From the NCBI RefSeq assembly GCF_000368265.1, contig NZ_KB851219.1, forward strand, positions 573,920 through 637,919: a stretch of 64,000 nt of DNA, written 5' to 3'. A model generated the notes under the pieces. That model saw only the letters and a list, made by a program, of their open reading frames with translations. It was not told where the DNA came from and did not search any database. Source of the DNA: Acinetobacter brisouisimilis. Lineage in GTDB: Bacteria > Pseudomonadota > Gammaproteobacteria > Pseudomonadales > Moraxellaceae. A program made the translations under genes and the position numbers. Below, piece after piece: positions 31,341 to 41,061 of the stretch (the first letter of the stretch is position 1; each line of letters starts with the position of its first letter).

Positions 31341-31811
31341 ATGGCTGAACAAAATGTCATCACTTCAATGCTAGACGATTTATGTCAGGAGCAGCCCATT
31401 GAAACTGCATTGTGTATTGGACAGGATCTTTGCCAACACGGCTTACAACACTCAATTGACTGGCAATATTTTAACGTATCTGATTTTTTAAGTCTGCCAT
31501 TTACCCGTCGCTATGACTTGGGTTTTATTTTGCTCGATACACCAGCAATGCAGAATTTAAGCGAAACTGAAAAGTCGCAGCTTTTAGTCAAGTTACGCGA
31601 CCTTATGGCAAAGCGCTTGGTGGTCGTGTGTCAAAACCAAGATGTCAAATTGATGCGTGCTTTAGGCTTAACCCAAATGCTTGATAAAACTCAGCAACAG
31701 GGCAGTGTTAGCTTGTGGCAATTTAATATTTTGACTTACAAGCATGTGCCTGACTGGTTTAACTCTAAGTTCTGGGCCAACCCAGAAAACTGGGACAAAT
31801 TCCGCTGGTAA
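31341..31811 (+). CDS. Conserved small protein, possibly DUF6231
   Basis: A 156-residue soluble protein starting MAEQNVITSMLDDLCQE, with an AAAGG site 8 nt before the ATG. The pattern TALCIGQDL, YDLGFILLDTP, LLVKLRDLMAKRLVVVCQ looks like a truncated Rossmann-type (methyltransferase-like) sheet without a clear cofactor motif. The C-terminus is Trp/Phe-rich (VPDWFNSKFWANPENWDKFRW). I believe it belongs to a small gammaproteobacterial family but cannot assign a function. Confidence 0.75.
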   Translation: MAEQNVITSMLDDLCQEQPIETALCIGQDLCQHGLQHSIDWQYFNVSDFLSLPFTRRYDLGFILLDTPAMQNLSETEKSQLLVKLRDLMAKRLVVVCQNQDVKLMRALGLTQMLDKTQQQGSVSLWQFNILTYKHVPDWFNSKFWANPENWDKFRW

Positions 31812-31842
31812 AAAAAAGCCAAGTTAAACTTGGCTTTTTTTT
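31811..31842. terminator. Bidirectional terminator between convergent genes
   Basis: AAAAAAGCCAAGT / ACTTGGCTTTTTT hairpin with A-run and T-run on the two sides; stops at 31811 (plus) and 31857 (minus). Confidence 0.93.
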
Positions 31843-31856
31843 ATGTATTTATTCAG

Positions 31857-32657
31857 TTATTTAAAGAAATAACCTGTTTCTGGTGAGCTGGCGTTTGCCA
31901 TGCGTTTACGTGGCATACGTCCTGCCAAGAACGCTTCACGACCTGCTTCAACCGCTTTTTTCATCGCAGATGCCATTAAAATCGGGTTTTGCGCATTGGC
32001 AATCGCAGTGTTCATCAACACGCCATCGCAGCCCAATTCCATTGCAATCGCTGCATCGCTGGCAGTACCAACACCGGCATCGACCAAGACAGGAACTTTG
32101 GCATTTTCTTTAATAATTGAAATGGTATGTGGATTCAAAATACCCAAACCTGAACCAATCAAACTGCCTAAAGGCATAATTGCGACACAGCCCATACTTT
32201 CAAGTTCTTGGGCGACAATTGGGTCATCTGAAGTGTAAACCATGATTTCAAAGCCATCATCGATCAAGGTACGTGCGGCCTTTAAAGTTTCCATGATATT
32301 TGGATATAAGGTTTTCTCATCACCCAACACTTCAAGCTTCACCAAGTTGTGTCCGTCGAGAAGCTCACGTGCCAACATACAAGTTCTGACTGCGCTATTG
32401 GCATCGAAACAACCTGCGGTATTGGGCAAAATCGTGTATTTCTCAGGCGGAATTACAGAAAGCAAATTCGGTTGGTCAGGATGCTGACCGATATTCACAC
32501 GGCGAATTGCGACAGTGACAATTTCTGCACCACTGGCTTGAATTGCCAGATCGGTTTCATTGAGGTCTTTGTATTTTCCTGTGCCAACCAATAGGCGAGA
32601 TTGAAAAGTACGTGAACCGATAATTAAAGGAGAATCCTTAAATTGAGCATCTTGCAT
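31857..32657 (-). CDS. thiG: Thiazole synthase ThiG
   Basis: ThiG forms the thiamine thiazole ring from deoxyxylulose-5-phosphate, dehydroglycine and ThiS-thiocarboxylate. The 266-residue TIM barrel has [20 protein letters not shown], the Schiff-base Lys in [28 protein letters not shown] and [12 protein letters not shown]. It follows thiS after 12 nt. Confidence 0.96.
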   Translation of the reverse strand: MQDAQFKDSPLIIGSRTFQSRLLVGTGKYKDLNETDLAIQASGAEIVTVAIRRVNIGQHPDQPNLLSVIPPEKYTILPNTAGCFDANSAVRTCMLARELLDGHNLVKLEVLGDEKTLYPNIMETLKAARTLIDDGFEIMVYTSDDPIVAQELESMGCVAIMPLGSLIGSGLGILNPHTISIIKENAKVPVLVDAGVGTASDAAIAMELGCDGVLMNTAIANAQNPILMASAMKKAVEAGREAFLAGRMPRKRMANASSPETGYFFK

Positions 32658-32669
32658 AATTATGTCCTA

Positions 32670-32867
32670 TTAACCACCACCAACGGCATGAATAATTTCA
32701 ATATGGTCTTGTGCTTGGATTTGGGTTTGCTCTAATTTTGATTTCGGCACAATCATTTCATTGAGTTCAACTGCAAAGCGTTTATTCTCTAAAGCGAGAG
32801 ATTGAACCAATGCCAGTAGATTTTCACAAGACGTTTCAGTTGCAACGCCATTTAAAAAGATTTGCAT
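32670..32867 (-). CDS. thiS: Sulfur carrier protein ThiS
   Basis: This 65-residue ubiquitin-like protein ends in the Gly-Gly needed for adenylation and thiocarboxylation (EIIHAVGGG). The ATG at 32867 is preceded by GAGGA, which lies within the stop region of the upstream DUF423 gene (TGAGGA). The frame continues six codons upstream to a TTG that lacks a ribosome-binding site. Confidence 0.93.
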   Translation of the reverse strand: MQIFLNGVATETSCENLLALVQSLALENKRFAVELNEMIVPKSKLEQTQIQAQDHIEIIHAVGGG

Positions 32868-32874
32868 ACAGTCC

Positions 32875-33240
32875 TCATTTTGCAAATTTCATGGCATTCC
32901 ACGCCAAGACTAACCAACCAATAATCATGAAGGTTCCACCAATTGGAGTAATTGCTCCTAAAATACGTGGCAGACCTAAACCCATGACATATAACGAACC
33001 ACAGAAGAATATAATCCCTATCTGGATGCACACAAAGCTCAGTTTGATCGGAAACTGCGGTGACACTTTTGCCAAAATAGCCAGTGCCAGCAAACCTAGA
33101 GCATGATAGAAAAAATAATCCGTTGCAGTATGCCACCAAGAGAGTTGGTCAATGGTTGCTCGAGCTTTTAAGCCATGCGCACCAAAAGCACCAAGTAGAA
33201 CTGCGATCGCAAGATTCAATGCAGAGATTGCAAGCCACAT
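32875..33240 (-). CDS. DUF423 small membrane protein
   Basis: A 121-residue protein with four hydrophobic segments and the DUF423 signature ALNLAIAVLLGAFGAHGLK followed by WHTATDYFFYHALGLLAL. Function unknown. It is the first gene of a three-gene leftward unit with thiS and thiG; its stop codon is used as part of the thiS ribosome-binding site, so translation is likely coupled. Confidence 0.88.
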   Translation of the reverse strand: MWLAISALNLAIAVLLGAFGAHGLKARATIDQLSWWHTATDYFFYHALGLLALAILAKVSPQFPIKLSFVCIQIGIIFFCGSLYVMGLGLPRILGAITPIGGTFMIIGWLVLAWNAMKFAK

Positions 33241-33324
33241 TGCGCTATTCCGTCATGATTTTGCGCTATACCATAACATAGATTTTTAGGTGGGTTACGA
33301 TTATTTGCCTAAAACTCAGGCGAT

Positions 33325-33348
33325 AAAAAAGGCTGAATAATCAGCCTG
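33325..33348 (-). terminator. Rho-independent terminator of rpoH
   Basis: Stem AGGCTGA / TCAGCCT with a 4-nt loop; the A-run 33326-33330 is the T-run on the minus strand. It starts 28 nt after the rpoH stop. Confidence 0.88.
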
Positions 33349-33375
33349 ATTTATCGTGTTTAACACTTCAAAATT

Positions 33376-34245
33376 TTAGTTGGATGACATAGCAACTTTA
33401 ATCTTTTCCATCGCATTTTTTTCAAGCTGGCGAATCCGTTCTGCTGAAACATTGTATTCAGCAGCCAGTTCATGCAAGGTTGATTTATCATCATCTAACC
33501 AACGGCGCTGTAGAATATTACGAGAGCGATCATCAAGCTGATTCATCGCATCATGTAGTGCAGATGTACTTTGCTCTTCGTAGTCTTCATTTTCAACCAA
33601 ACGCGCAGGGTCGTAACGGCTATCTTCCAGATATAAAGCAGGCGCAACGTGAGTTGAACCTTCGTCATCGTCATCATTTTGCGTTTCAAAAGCCGCATCA
33701 TACGCAGTTAAACGACCTTCCATTTCTAGCACTTGCTCGGGTGTGACATTTAAGTCATCAGCAATTGCTTGAGCTTCTTTAAGAGTCAGTTTTTTACTGG
33801 ATTTTTTTAAGCTACGCAAATTAAAGAATAATTTACGCTGCGCTTTGGTGGTCGCAATTTTTACAATGCGCCAGTTACGAATCACATATTCGTGAATTTC
33901 AGCCTTGATCCAGTGCACTGCAAAAGACACCAAACGCACACCCATGTTCGGGTCAAAACGTTTTACGGCTTTCATCAAACCAAGGTTGCCTTCTTGAATC
34001 AGGTCGCCTTGCGGTAAACCATAGCCTGCATACGTACGTGCAATATGAACCACAAAACGCAAATGCGACATCACCAGCATTTTTGCTGCATCAAGATCTT
34101 GGTCATAATAGTAGCGTTCCGCCAACTCTTTTTCTTGTTCGGCAGTCAAAATAGGAATCTGATTGACAGTACTAATGTATGCACCCAAGTTTACACCTGG
34201 TGCAGACAATGACAGGGGCATCAATAGATTGCTGCTGTCAGTCAT
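33376..34245 (-). CDS. rpoH: RNA polymerase sigma-32 (heat-shock) factor RpoH
   Basis: The 289-residue sigma-70-family protein has region 2 ([67 protein letters not shown]), then the RpoH-box QRKLFFNLR, and region 4 (RSRNIL-like [42 protein letters not shown]). The RpoH box separates it from RpoD and RpoS. AAGGAG lies 5 nt before the ATG. The region between boxes 2 and 4 carries an acidic insertion ([14 protein letters not shown]). Confidence 0.96.
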   Translation of the reverse strand: MTDSSNLLMPLSLSAPGVNLGAYISTVNQIPILTAEQEKELAERYYYDQDLDAAKMLVMSHLRFVVHIARTYAGYGLPQGDLIQEGNLGLMKAVKRFDPNMGVRLVSFAVHWIKAEIHEYVIRNWRIVKIATTKAQRKLFFNLRSLKKSSKKLTLKEAQAIADDLNVTPEQVLEMEGRLTAYDAAFETQNDDDDEGSTHVAPALYLEDSRYDPARLVENEDYEEQSTSALHDAMNQLDDRSRNILQRRWLDDDKSTLHELAAEYNVSAERIRQLEKNAMEKIKVAMSSN

Positions 34246-34386
34246 GAAAACTCCTTATAAGGATATCTAGTAAAGACCAATATGTTTATCTTAATCTGCT
34301 TTATACGCATAATTAAGGTAAAAAGGGTAGATAAATGTAAATTTTTATGCCAGTGTTTTTTCATTTTTTACACAAATTATTCATTA

Positions 34387-34620
34387 TTATTCAATAATGT
34401 AATGTAATTCGTGTTCTGAAATCTTGATCATTTGGCATTGTCGCTTCTGTAATTGACAATAGCGTAAAATATCAATTTCACTATTGGGGTCAGAAGCTTT
34501 TAGGCAGAATTTTTGTTGAGCTGGTGCAGACTTTATTGCGCGTTTCAACATCAATAATGGCATAGGACATGGTTTTCCTATTGCATCAATTTCAATGAAA
34601 GTAGCTTTAGGATCGGTCAT
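34387..34620 (-). CDS. TusA/SirA-family sulfur-transfer protein
   Basis: The ATG at 34620 gives 76 residues, typical of the family. The N-terminal signature FIEIDAIGKPCPMPLLMLKRAIK contains the Cys-Pro-x-Pro active site that accepts persulfide sulfur. It could be TusA (tRNA 2-thiouridine) or another family member such as YedF; with no other tus genes nearby I leave the symbol blank. Confidence 0.85.
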   Translation of the reverse strand: MTDPKATFIEIDAIGKPCPMPLLMLKRAIKSAPAQQKFCLKASDPNSEIDILRYCQLQKRQCQMIKISEHELHYIIE

Positions 34621-34971
34621 AAAACAGGATTCTAAACTCAATAAAGGTCTAAATACTAACAAAAAGCTTAAGCCTAAAAAAGACCAAATGCACTGGAAAA
34701 AACCATCTAAATGTAAGAAAAAAAATGAAGCGATAAAATACGATATTTATGAAAAATTTTTGTATCAATTATAGTAAAGGCATGCTAATCTCAGGTCTGG
34801 ACGTAGGGTGCTTTTTGCTAAGAAACCTATGACAATGTGGATATAACCGGATTTTGTTAATAGTTTTACAGAATGATCACAAGCTTAAAAATAATAACTA
34901 TTTTTAAACCTTGTCGCTCTACTGTTTGCAACACCGGGTGATCCTTTTTTTTAATCACAGAGGATTAACTA
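34621..34971. other. Gap holding the long leader of the cold-shock gene
   Basis: This 351-nt region separates divergent genes. On the plus strand a possible promoter is TTGTAT near 34756 with an extended -10 TGCTAAT about 17 nt on, which would leave an untranslated leader of about 170 nt before csp. Long structured leaders are typical of cold-shock mRNAs. Promoter placement is by eye. Confidence 0.45.
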
Positions 34972-35184
34972 ATGACAGTACGTGAACAAGGCGTAGTTAA
35001 ATGGTTCAACGACACTAAAGGTTTCGGCTTTATTCAACGTAGCAGCGGCGATGACGTATTCGTTCACTTCCGCGCAATCATGGGTGACGGTCATCGTTCT
35101 TTACGTGACGGTCAACGCGTTGAATTCAGCGTTGTACAAGGTCAAAAAGGTTTTCAAGCAGAAGAAGTTCAGCCATTAGACTGA
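34972..35184 (+). CDS. Cold-shock-domain protein, CspA family
   Basis: This 70-residue single-domain nucleic-acid chaperone has both RNA-binding motifs: KGFGFIQ (RNP1) and VFVHF (RNP2), within [36 protein letters not shown] lies before the ATG. It is preceded by a long untranslated leader and followed by a terminator. Which Csp paralogue it is cannot be told. Confidence 0.95.
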   Translation: MTVREQGVVKWFNDTKGFGFIQRSSGDDVFVHFRAIMGDGHRSLRDGQRVEFSVVQGQKGFQAEEVQPLD

Positions 35185-35207
35185 TTTCTCTTCAGGCTTG
35201 ACCGAAG

Positions 35208-35238
35208 AAAACGCTCCATAACATTTGGGGCGTTTTTT
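35208..35238 (+). terminator. Rho-independent terminator of the csp gene
   Basis: AACGCTCC / GGGGCGTT (one G-T pair) with a 9-nt loop and a T6 run, 25 nt after the stop. Confidence 0.85.
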
Positions 35239-35285
35239 GTTTATAATGAACACCTATTTTACGCGTATAACGGATTAACAGGTTT

Positions 35286-36437
35286 ATGTCATCTGGTTTC
35301 GAAACCTTAAATTTACATCCTCAGTTAAAACAGGCAATTGATGCGTTGGGCTTTAGCAGCATGACGCCGATTCAAGAAAAGGTTTTAAAGTTTACGCTTG
35401 CAGGTCATGATGCGATTGGTCGAGCGCAAACAGGAACAGGGAAAACTGCTGCATTCTTAATCAGCATTATTAATGACTTGTTGCACAATCCAATTCAGGA
35501 ACAGCGTTACCGTGGTGAGCCACGTGCACTGATTCTAGCGCCAACGCGTGAACTGGCATTGCAAATTGAGCAAGATGCCAAAGATTTAATCAAATTTACT
35601 ACACTCAATGTGGTGACTTTACTCGGTGGCGTCGATTTTGATAAGCAAAAGAAACAGCTAGATGCAGGGTTTGTTGACATTTTAGTGGCAACACCAGGGC
35701 GTCTGATTGATTTCACTGAGCAAAAAGAAGTCTGGTTAGATCAGGTTGAATTTCTGGTGATTGATGAAGCTGACCGTTTGCTGGATATGGGCTTTATTCC
35801 TGCGGTTAAACGTATTGTACGTTTCTCACCACGTAAAGAGCAGCGTCAAACTTTGATGTTCTCGGCAACCTTTAGCTATGACGTTTTAAACTTGGCGCGC
35901 CAGTGGTTATTTGACCCTGTAACTGTTGAGATTGAACCAGAAAAGAAAACCAATGCTGACGTTGAGCAACGAGTTTACGTTGTTTCAAATCAGGATAAAT
36001 ATCGCCTGTTGCAGGAAGTTTTGCAACATGAGCCAATTGAAAAAGTCATGATTTTTGCCAATCGTCGTGATCAGGTGCGCCGTTTATATGATCATCTGAA
36101 AAAAGATGGGTATAAAGTGGTGATGCTTTCAGGTGAAATTGCACAGGATAAACGCCTGAAAATGCTCGACCAATTTAAAAATGGGCAGCACAATATTATG
36201 ATTGCGACTGATGTCGCAGGGCGTGGGATTCATGTTGATGGCGTGTCACATGTCGTGAATTTTACGCTACCAGAACAGTCTGATGATTATGTTCATCGTA
36301 TTGGGCGTACAGGTCGGGCAGGTGCACAAGGTGTAAGTATCAGTTTCTTGTCGGAAGATGATGCATTCTACTTGTCAGATATTGAAAAAGCGATTGGGCA
36401 AAAATTACCACTTACTCGTATGGATGGTTATTGCTAG
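35286..36437 (+). CDS. rhlB: DEAD-box ATP-dependent RNA helicase, RhlB-like
   Basis: All DEAD-box motifs are visible: Q motif ([12 protein letters not shown]), motif I AQTGTGKT, Ia [34 protein letters not shown] ([29 protein letters not shown]) and [12 protein letters not shown]. At 383 residues it ends shortly after the helicase core and lacks the basic tail of E. coli RhlB (421). RhlB is the best family match; other DEAD-box paralogues cannot be fully excluded. Confidence 0.88.
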   Translation: MSSGFETLNLHPQLKQAIDALGFSSMTPIQEKVLKFTLAGHDAIGRAQTGTGKTAAFLISIINDLLHNPIQEQRYRGEPRALILAPTRELALQIEQDAKDLIKFTTLNVVTLLGGVDFDKQKKQLDAGFVDILVATPGRLIDFTEQKEVWLDQVEFLVIDEADRLLDMGFIPAVKRIVRFSPRKEQRQTLMFSATFSYDVLNLARQWLFDPVTVEIEPEKKTNADVEQRVYVVSNQDKYRLLQEVLQHEPIEKVMIFANRRDQVRRLYDHLKKDGYKVVMLSGEIAQDKRLKMLDQFKNGQHNIMIATDVAGRGIHVDGVSHVVNFTLPEQSDDYVHRIGRTGRAGAQGVSISFLSEDDAFYLSDIEKAIGQKLPLTRMDGYC

Positions 36438-36453
36438 TTTTGCCAAATCTATA

Positions 36454-36484
36454 AAAAAAGGATCACATGGGTGATCCTTTTTTT
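36454..36484. terminator. Bidirectional terminator between rhlB and the lipoprotein gene
   Basis: AAAAAGGATCAC / GTGATCCTTTTT with loop ATGG; convergent stops at 36437 and 36490. Confidence 0.93.
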
Positions 36485-36489
36485 ATGTT

Positions 36490-36867
36490 TTATTTGGCTT
36501 GGCAATAGAAGGTCAAGGTTGTTTGATAGTCATCATCACGTTGTAGATTTGAACTATGCCCTAAAATACCACCCAGAATTTCAGCGGCAGCAGTCACGCT
36601 TTGTCCTGTTTGTTCATCAGTTACATTCTTGAAAAGACCATGGTAACTGGTCTTTTCACTGCGAATAATTGCAGTTTGTCGAGCGCAGGTTTTATTGGCA
36701 GCAATAATGGCATTATTTTTTGCAATTACCGCGCTTTTTCCTAAGCCAGTCACCTCAAATTCATGATTTTCTTTTTGCAGTGCAAGCGTCGCAGGTGGGT
36801 TGGAGCTACATGCAGTGAAGAATATGCTCAATCCAATATAAGTGGCAACACGTAAATAAGGTTTCAT
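36490..36867 (-). CDS. Putative lipoprotein of unknown function
   Basis: The ATG at 36867, with AGG 7 nt upstream, gives 125 residues starting MKPYLRVATYIGLSIFFTACSS, a lipoprotein signal with lipobox FTAC. The mature part (FEVTGLGKSAVIAKNNAIIAANKTC) shows an Ala-rich amphipathic helix and two further Cys. I do not recognise a named family. Confidence 0.72.
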   Translation of the reverse strand: MKPYLRVATYIGLSIFFTACSSNPPATLALQKENHEFEVTGLGKSAVIAKNNAIIAANKTCARQTAIIRSEKTSYHGLFKNVTDEQTGQSVTAAAEILGGILGHSSNLQRDDDYQTTLTFYCQAK

Positions 36868-37064
36868 GTGTGACCTCAAAAATCTGATGTATTGTTATAT
36901 TGAGCAGCAATACGGCAAAACAATAGTGAAAATCTGTATGAGAAATGCAGATTTTGCAGATAGCATTTAACACTTGGTTTTTTCTTGCAGCAAAACTAGA
37001 GTTCATTTTTTAGAGTGTGTTAATCTAAATCGCATTGTTTAAATGAAAAAAGATTGCAGTATTT

Positions 37065-37646
37065 ATGGCAAATACAACAGTAAAAGTGGTTCATGACAAC
37101 ATTCAACACCGTCAATCTGTTGGGCATCTGGTTGAACCTGCTCCAAATAAACAGCAGCTTGATTTGGCATTTACTGCAGCGTTGACTGCACCTGATCATC
37201 ATCGTTTAAAACCAACTCGTTTTGTGGTGATTGAAAATAACCAAAGAGCAGCATTTGGTGAGTTACTGGCACAAGCGATGCAGCAAGATTTTCCTGAAAC
37301 TGATCCAGTACAGATCGAGCGCGTCAAAAACCATCCGTTTCGTGCACCAATATTGGTATTGGCACTGACTCAGATTGTTGAGCATCCTAAAGTACCTGAG
37401 TATGAGCAAATTTTAAGTTCGGGTGCGGCAGTTGAGAATTTTCTATTGTCTTTACAAAGTCAAGGTTTTGCGACAATGTGGCGTACAGGTGCTGTAGTTG
37501 AATCTGTGGCGCTAAAAGCTGCACTGGGTTTGCAAGCACATGATTTAATTTCAGGTATTATTTATGTAGGCACTGCCGACAAACAGTTGCCTGCCCGTGC
37601 TACAGTTGATTTGGCTGCTTATGTTCGTTATTGGTCAGCCCCTTAA
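37065..37646 (+). CDS. Nitroreductase-family protein, YdjA-like
   Basis: This 193-residue FMN-dependent oxidoreductase has the family elements HRQSVGHLVEPAPN near the N-terminus, APDHHRLKPTRFVVIE, the central SSGAAVENFLLSLQSQGFATMWRTG and GIIYVGTAD. The small size and the HHxxKPxRF pattern fit the YdjA branch, whose substrates are unclear. It lies 18 nt upstream of gpsA and may share its transcript. Confidence 0.88.
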   Translation: MANTTVKVVHDNIQHRQSVGHLVEPAPNKQQLDLAFTAALTAPDHHRLKPTRFVVIENNQRAAFGELLAQAMQQDFPETDPVQIERVKNHPFRAPILVLALTQIVEHPKVPEYEQILSSGAAVENFLLSLQSQGFATMWRTGAVVESVALKAALGLQAHDLISGIIYVGTADKQLPARATVDLAAYVRYWSAP

Positions 37647-37664
37647 AAAAATAGAGAAAATACA

Positions 37665-38738
37665 ATGTCTGAAGTAAAATTTACCGATTTGGTTGAAGCT
37701 GTACCCGTAGATAAGAAAACAGCTTTACGTGTTACTGTGCTGGGTGGTGGTAGTTTTGGGACAGCGATGGCAAATCTTGCAGCGCGTAATGGCTGTGATA
37801 CCATACTTTGGATTCGTGATGCTGATACAGCTCAGGAAATTAATCAAACGCATATTAATAAACGCTATTTACCTGATTTTGAACTTGAACATAGTTTACA
37901 GATTACCGCAGACTTAGAATACGCAGCACGTGATCGGGATCTGATTTTAGTGACGATTCCAAGTCATTCTTTCCGAAGTGTGATTCAGCAAATCAAGCCA
38001 TTTATCAGCGCTCAGGCGATCATTTCATTGACTAAAGGGATTGAAGCCAACACGTTTAGTTTCATGAGTGAAATTATTCGTGAAGAGTTGCCAGAAGTAC
38101 CTTATGGTGTCTTGTCGGGTCCAAATCTGGCGAAAGAAATTATGGCAGGTATGCCAGCAGGGACAGTGATTGCTAGCCATTCAGAACAAGTACGTTATGC
38201 AGTTCAGCAAGCTTTGCATAGCGCACTATTTCGTGTCTTTGCCAGTGATGATGTGCATGGTGTAGAGTTGGGCGGTGCATTAAAAAATATTTATGCTGTT
38301 GCAATGGGGATGGCTGCTGCGCATGGAATCGGTGAAAATACCCGTAGCATGATTTTAACCCGCGCATTGGCAGAAATGAGTCGTTTCGCAGTAAAACTAG
38401 GTGCAAACCCTTTAACATTCTTGGGTTTGTCGGGCGTGGGGGATTTATTTGCTACTTGTAATAGCCCACTCAGCCGTAACTATCAGGTTGGTTTTGCTCT
38501 AGGTCAAGGGAAAACCTTGCAGCAGGCAACTGAAGAACTGGGGCAAACTGCCGAAGGGATTAATACCATTGTGCAGGTACGTACTCGAGCCAAAGAACTT
38601 GATGTTTATATGCCGATTACCAATGCGTTGTATGAGGTAATTTTTGAACAGGCGCCGCCGCTATCAATTGCTTTGGCACTGATGAAAAACGGACATCGTA
38701 GTGATGTTGAATTTGTTTTGCCACACCAACATGTGTAA
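37665..38738 (+). CDS. gpsA: Glycerol-3-phosphate dehydrogenase [NAD(P)+] GpsA
   Basis: GpsA reduces dihydroxyacetone phosphate to sn-glycerol-3-phosphate for phospholipid synthesis. The 357-residue protein has the nucleotide motif VTVLGGGSFGTAMANLAARNG (preceded by about 20 extra residues), the catalytic Lys in GVELGGALKNIYAVAMGMA, GLSGVGDLFATCNSPLSRNYQVG and the C-terminal AEGINTIVQVRTRAKEL. It sits between the nitroreductase and sixA. Confidence 0.95.
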   Translation: MSEVKFTDLVEAVPVDKKTALRVTVLGGGSFGTAMANLAARNGCDTILWIRDADTAQEINQTHINKRYLPDFELEHSLQITADLEYAARDRDLILVTIPSHSFRSVIQQIKPFISAQAIISLTKGIEANTFSFMSEIIREELPEVPYGVLSGPNLAKEIMAGMPAGTVIASHSEQVRYAVQQALHSALFRVFASDDVHGVELGGALKNIYAVAMGMAAAHGIGENTRSMILTRALAEMSRFAVKLGANPLTFLGLSGVGDLFATCNSPLSRNYQVGFALGQGKTLQQATEELGQTAEGINTIVQVRTRAKELDVYMPITNALYEVIFEQAPPLSIALALMKNGHRSDVEFVLPHQHV

Positions 38739-38797
38739 GGCAAACTTCATATTGTTGAGTTATAAACAATTCTAGTTGCACTTGATCAGGAAATTTT

Positions 38798-39253
38798 ATG
38801 CAATTAACTTTGGTTCGTCATGGTGAAGCCGCTCCTCCAGTGCATGGCAATGATATTAAACGTCCACTGACTAAACGTGGCCATTTGCAAGCTGAGCAAA
38901 CCGCAGAATTCTTGCGCCATAAAGTTCAGCCAGATTTATTTGTCGTGAGTCCATTGTTGCGGGCACAGGAAACTTTGGCACATATCCAATATTATTTTTC
39001 TAATGTACCTGTCATGTTATGTGACCACATTAAACCTGATGATGATCCAGATTTGGCAGTCGATTGGTTGTCGAAACTTCCTTATGAGTCAATTGTAGTC
39101 GTGTGCCACATGAATGTGGTGGCCTATATTGCTGAACGTTTGACTCAATTGGCATTTCATCCTTTTGCACTGGCAGAAGCAAGCATTTATGAGCAGGCAG
39201 TAATCGCAGAAGGCTTATCAACGCAAAAGGCGAGTTTTATTCCGCTTGCCTAA
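38798..39253 (+). CDS. sixA: Phosphohistidine phosphatase SixA-like protein
   Basis: A 151-residue histidine-phosphatase-fold protein with the catalytic LVRHGEA at the N-terminus, SPLLRAQETL and a second His in VVCHMNVVAYIAERL. The short length is typical of SixA, which dephosphorylates phosphohistidine on signalling proteins, but other small phosphoglycerate-mutase relatives look similar. Confidence 0.85.
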   Translation: MQLTLVRHGEAAPPVHGNDIKRPLTKRGHLQAEQTAEFLRHKVQPDLFVVSPLLRAQETLAHIQYYFSNVPVMLCDHIKPDDDPDLAVDWLSKLPYESIVVVCHMNVVAYIAERLTQLAFHPFALAEASIYEQAVIAEGLSTQKASFIPLA

Positions 39254-39434
39254 GATAAAATTGTCATTGAATTGTTCGTTGTTACAGAGCAATTCAATGA
39301 TTTTTCAGGAATTAGTGATGAAAATCGCAACATCTTGGTTACGAATATTATAAATAAAGCGTTGTGAAGCATGGTGTTTTTGCGTATGCATGCCTATAAT
39401 AAGGCGGTTTTCAAACTACCCACTCGATGATTTT

Positions 39435-40439
39435 ATGATGTATTCGCTGGCTCGCCCTTTGTTGTTTTCGTTAGCACCAGAGCGTGCGCATGAACTTACA
39501 TTGTCATGGTTGAAAACTGCGCATAAAATGGGGCTAGTAAACTCTAAATTTATCGCAAAACCTGTCACTTGTATGGGAATTGAATTTCCAAATCCAGTTG
39601 GATTGGCGGCAGGTCTAGACAAAAATGGTGACTATATTGATGCACTTGCTGCATTAGGTTTTGGTTTTATCGAAATTGGAACCATCACGCCGCGCCCACA
39701 AGCGGGAAATCCACAACCACGATTATTTCGTCTCCCACAAGCCAAAGCAATTATTAACCGTATGGGATTTAATAACGACGGCGTGGATAAGCTTGTAGAA
39801 AATGTTAAGGCTGCGCAATATAAAGGGGTTTTGGGAATCAATATTGGTAAAAATGCCGATACTCCTGTCGAAAAAGCAGCGGATGATTATTTAATCTGTC
39901 TAGAAAAAGTTTATAACTATGCGTCTTATGTAACGGTAAACATTTCTTCACCGAATACAAAAAATTTGCGTAGCTTGCAAAGTGGAGAAGCATTGACGCA
40001 TTTGCTGGAAACTTTGAAAAATCGTCAGGCTGAACTTGCTGAACAATATGGACATTATGTGCCTTTAGTTTTGAAAGTTGCGCCTGATTTAAGTACCGAT
40101 GATATTGCTTTTATTGCGAAACAACTTCTGGCATACAAAATCGATGGTTTGATTGTAACCAATACGACACTGTCGCGTGAAGGGGTGGAAAACCTACCAT
40201 TTGGCGATGAAGGTGGTGGTTTGTCAGGTGCGCCTGTGTTTGAAAAAAGTACAGCCTGTTTAAAAACTTTTGCTGCTGTGTTAAAAAATCAGATTCCCCT
40301 CATTGGTGTGGGTGGAATTTTGACAGGTGAACAAGCACATGCGAAGCAACAGGTGGGTGCAAGTTTAGTTCAGATCTACAGTGGTCTGATTTATACAGGT
40401 CCGGACTTGGTGCAAGATTGTATTCGTGCTATGACGTAA
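39435..40439 (+). CDS. pyrD: Dihydroorotate dehydrogenase (quinone) PyrD
   Basis: This class 2 membrane-associated flavoenzyme oxidises dihydroorotate to orotate in pyrimidine synthesis. With ATG 39435 it has 334 residues. Motifs: [17 protein letters not shown] (membrane-binding helices), [43 protein letters not shown] with the catalytic Ser, LKVAPDLS and [11 protein letters not shown]. The frame continues 15 codons upstream without similarity. It ends 4 nt before cvpA. Confidence 0.95.
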   Translation: MMYSLARPLLFSLAPERAHELTLSWLKTAHKMGLVNSKFIAKPVTCMGIEFPNPVGLAAGLDKNGDYIDALAALGFGFIEIGTITPRPQAGNPQPRLFRLPQAKAIINRMGFNNDGVDKLVENVKAAQYKGVLGINIGKNADTPVEKAADDYLICLEKVYNYASYVTVNISSPNTKNLRSLQSGEALTHLLETLKNRQAELAEQYGHYVPLVLKVAPDLSTDDIAFIAKQLLAYKIDGLIVTNTTLSREGVENLPFGDEGGGLSGAPVFEKSTACLKTFAAVLKNQIPLIGVGGILTGEQAHAKQQVGASLVQIYSGLIYTGPDLVQDCIRAMT

Positions 40440-40443
40440 ATTT

Positions 40444-41037
40444 ATGAATACCATAGATATTATTGTCCTTGCAATCTTGGTGTTTAGCTGCATTAACGGA
40501 TTGCGACGAGGATTACTAAGTGCATTGGCAAGTTTGCTGGGATGGATTCTTGCACTGTTTGTTGCGACCAGTTTGGCGAGTACGCTGGCACCATTTATGT
40601 CTGGTTTTAGCCATAGCATCATGGTGCAAAAAGTGGCTGCGTTTGCCTGTGTGGCATTGGCTATCATTGTACTGACATGGGTAGTAACATCTATTTTAAG
40701 TGGTATTCTTAAAACGCTTAAACTTGACCCACTCAATCGTCTTGCAGGTGGGCTGTTTGGTATACTCAAGAGTTTATTTATCGTCCTGATTGTCATGCAA
40801 AGTCTCGCACCGTGGTTACACAGTGCCCAATCGTGGCAACATTCCTTATTTGTTCAGGCATTATTGCCGTATGCACCGCTTGCAACCGACTTATCAAAAG
40901 ATGTTGCCAGTGATGCGATTAAACACATGAATCATCAGGGTCAGGCTGAAGTTGCAACTTCAGATGACTCATCTTTTGGGCAGGAAAGTTCTTTAGGGAA
41001 TCGCTCAGAACATTCAACTAAAAACCCTTTTAATTAA
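40444..41037 (+). CDS. cvpA: CvpA-family membrane protein
   Basis: The 197-residue protein has about four hydrophobic segments and the CvpA start MNTIDIIVLAILVFSCINGLRRGLL, followed by LDPLNRLAGGLFGILKSLFIV. CvpA was named for colicin V production and is now tied to envelope stress. It lies directly upstream of purF, the conserved order in gammaproteobacteria. The C-terminal 40 residues are polar and Ser-rich. Confidence 0.92.
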   Translation: MNTIDIIVLAILVFSCINGLRRGLLSALASLLGWILALFVATSLASTLAPFMSGFSHSIMVQKVAAFACVALAIIVLTWVVTSILSGILKTLKLDPLNRLAGGLFGILKSLFIVLIVMQSLAPWLHSAQSWQHSLFVQALLPYAPLATDLSKDVASDAIKHMNHQGQAEVATSDDSSFGQESSLGNRSEHSTKNPFN

Positions 41038-41061
41038 TCCAAGCTTGTCTGCGAGGTTGCT

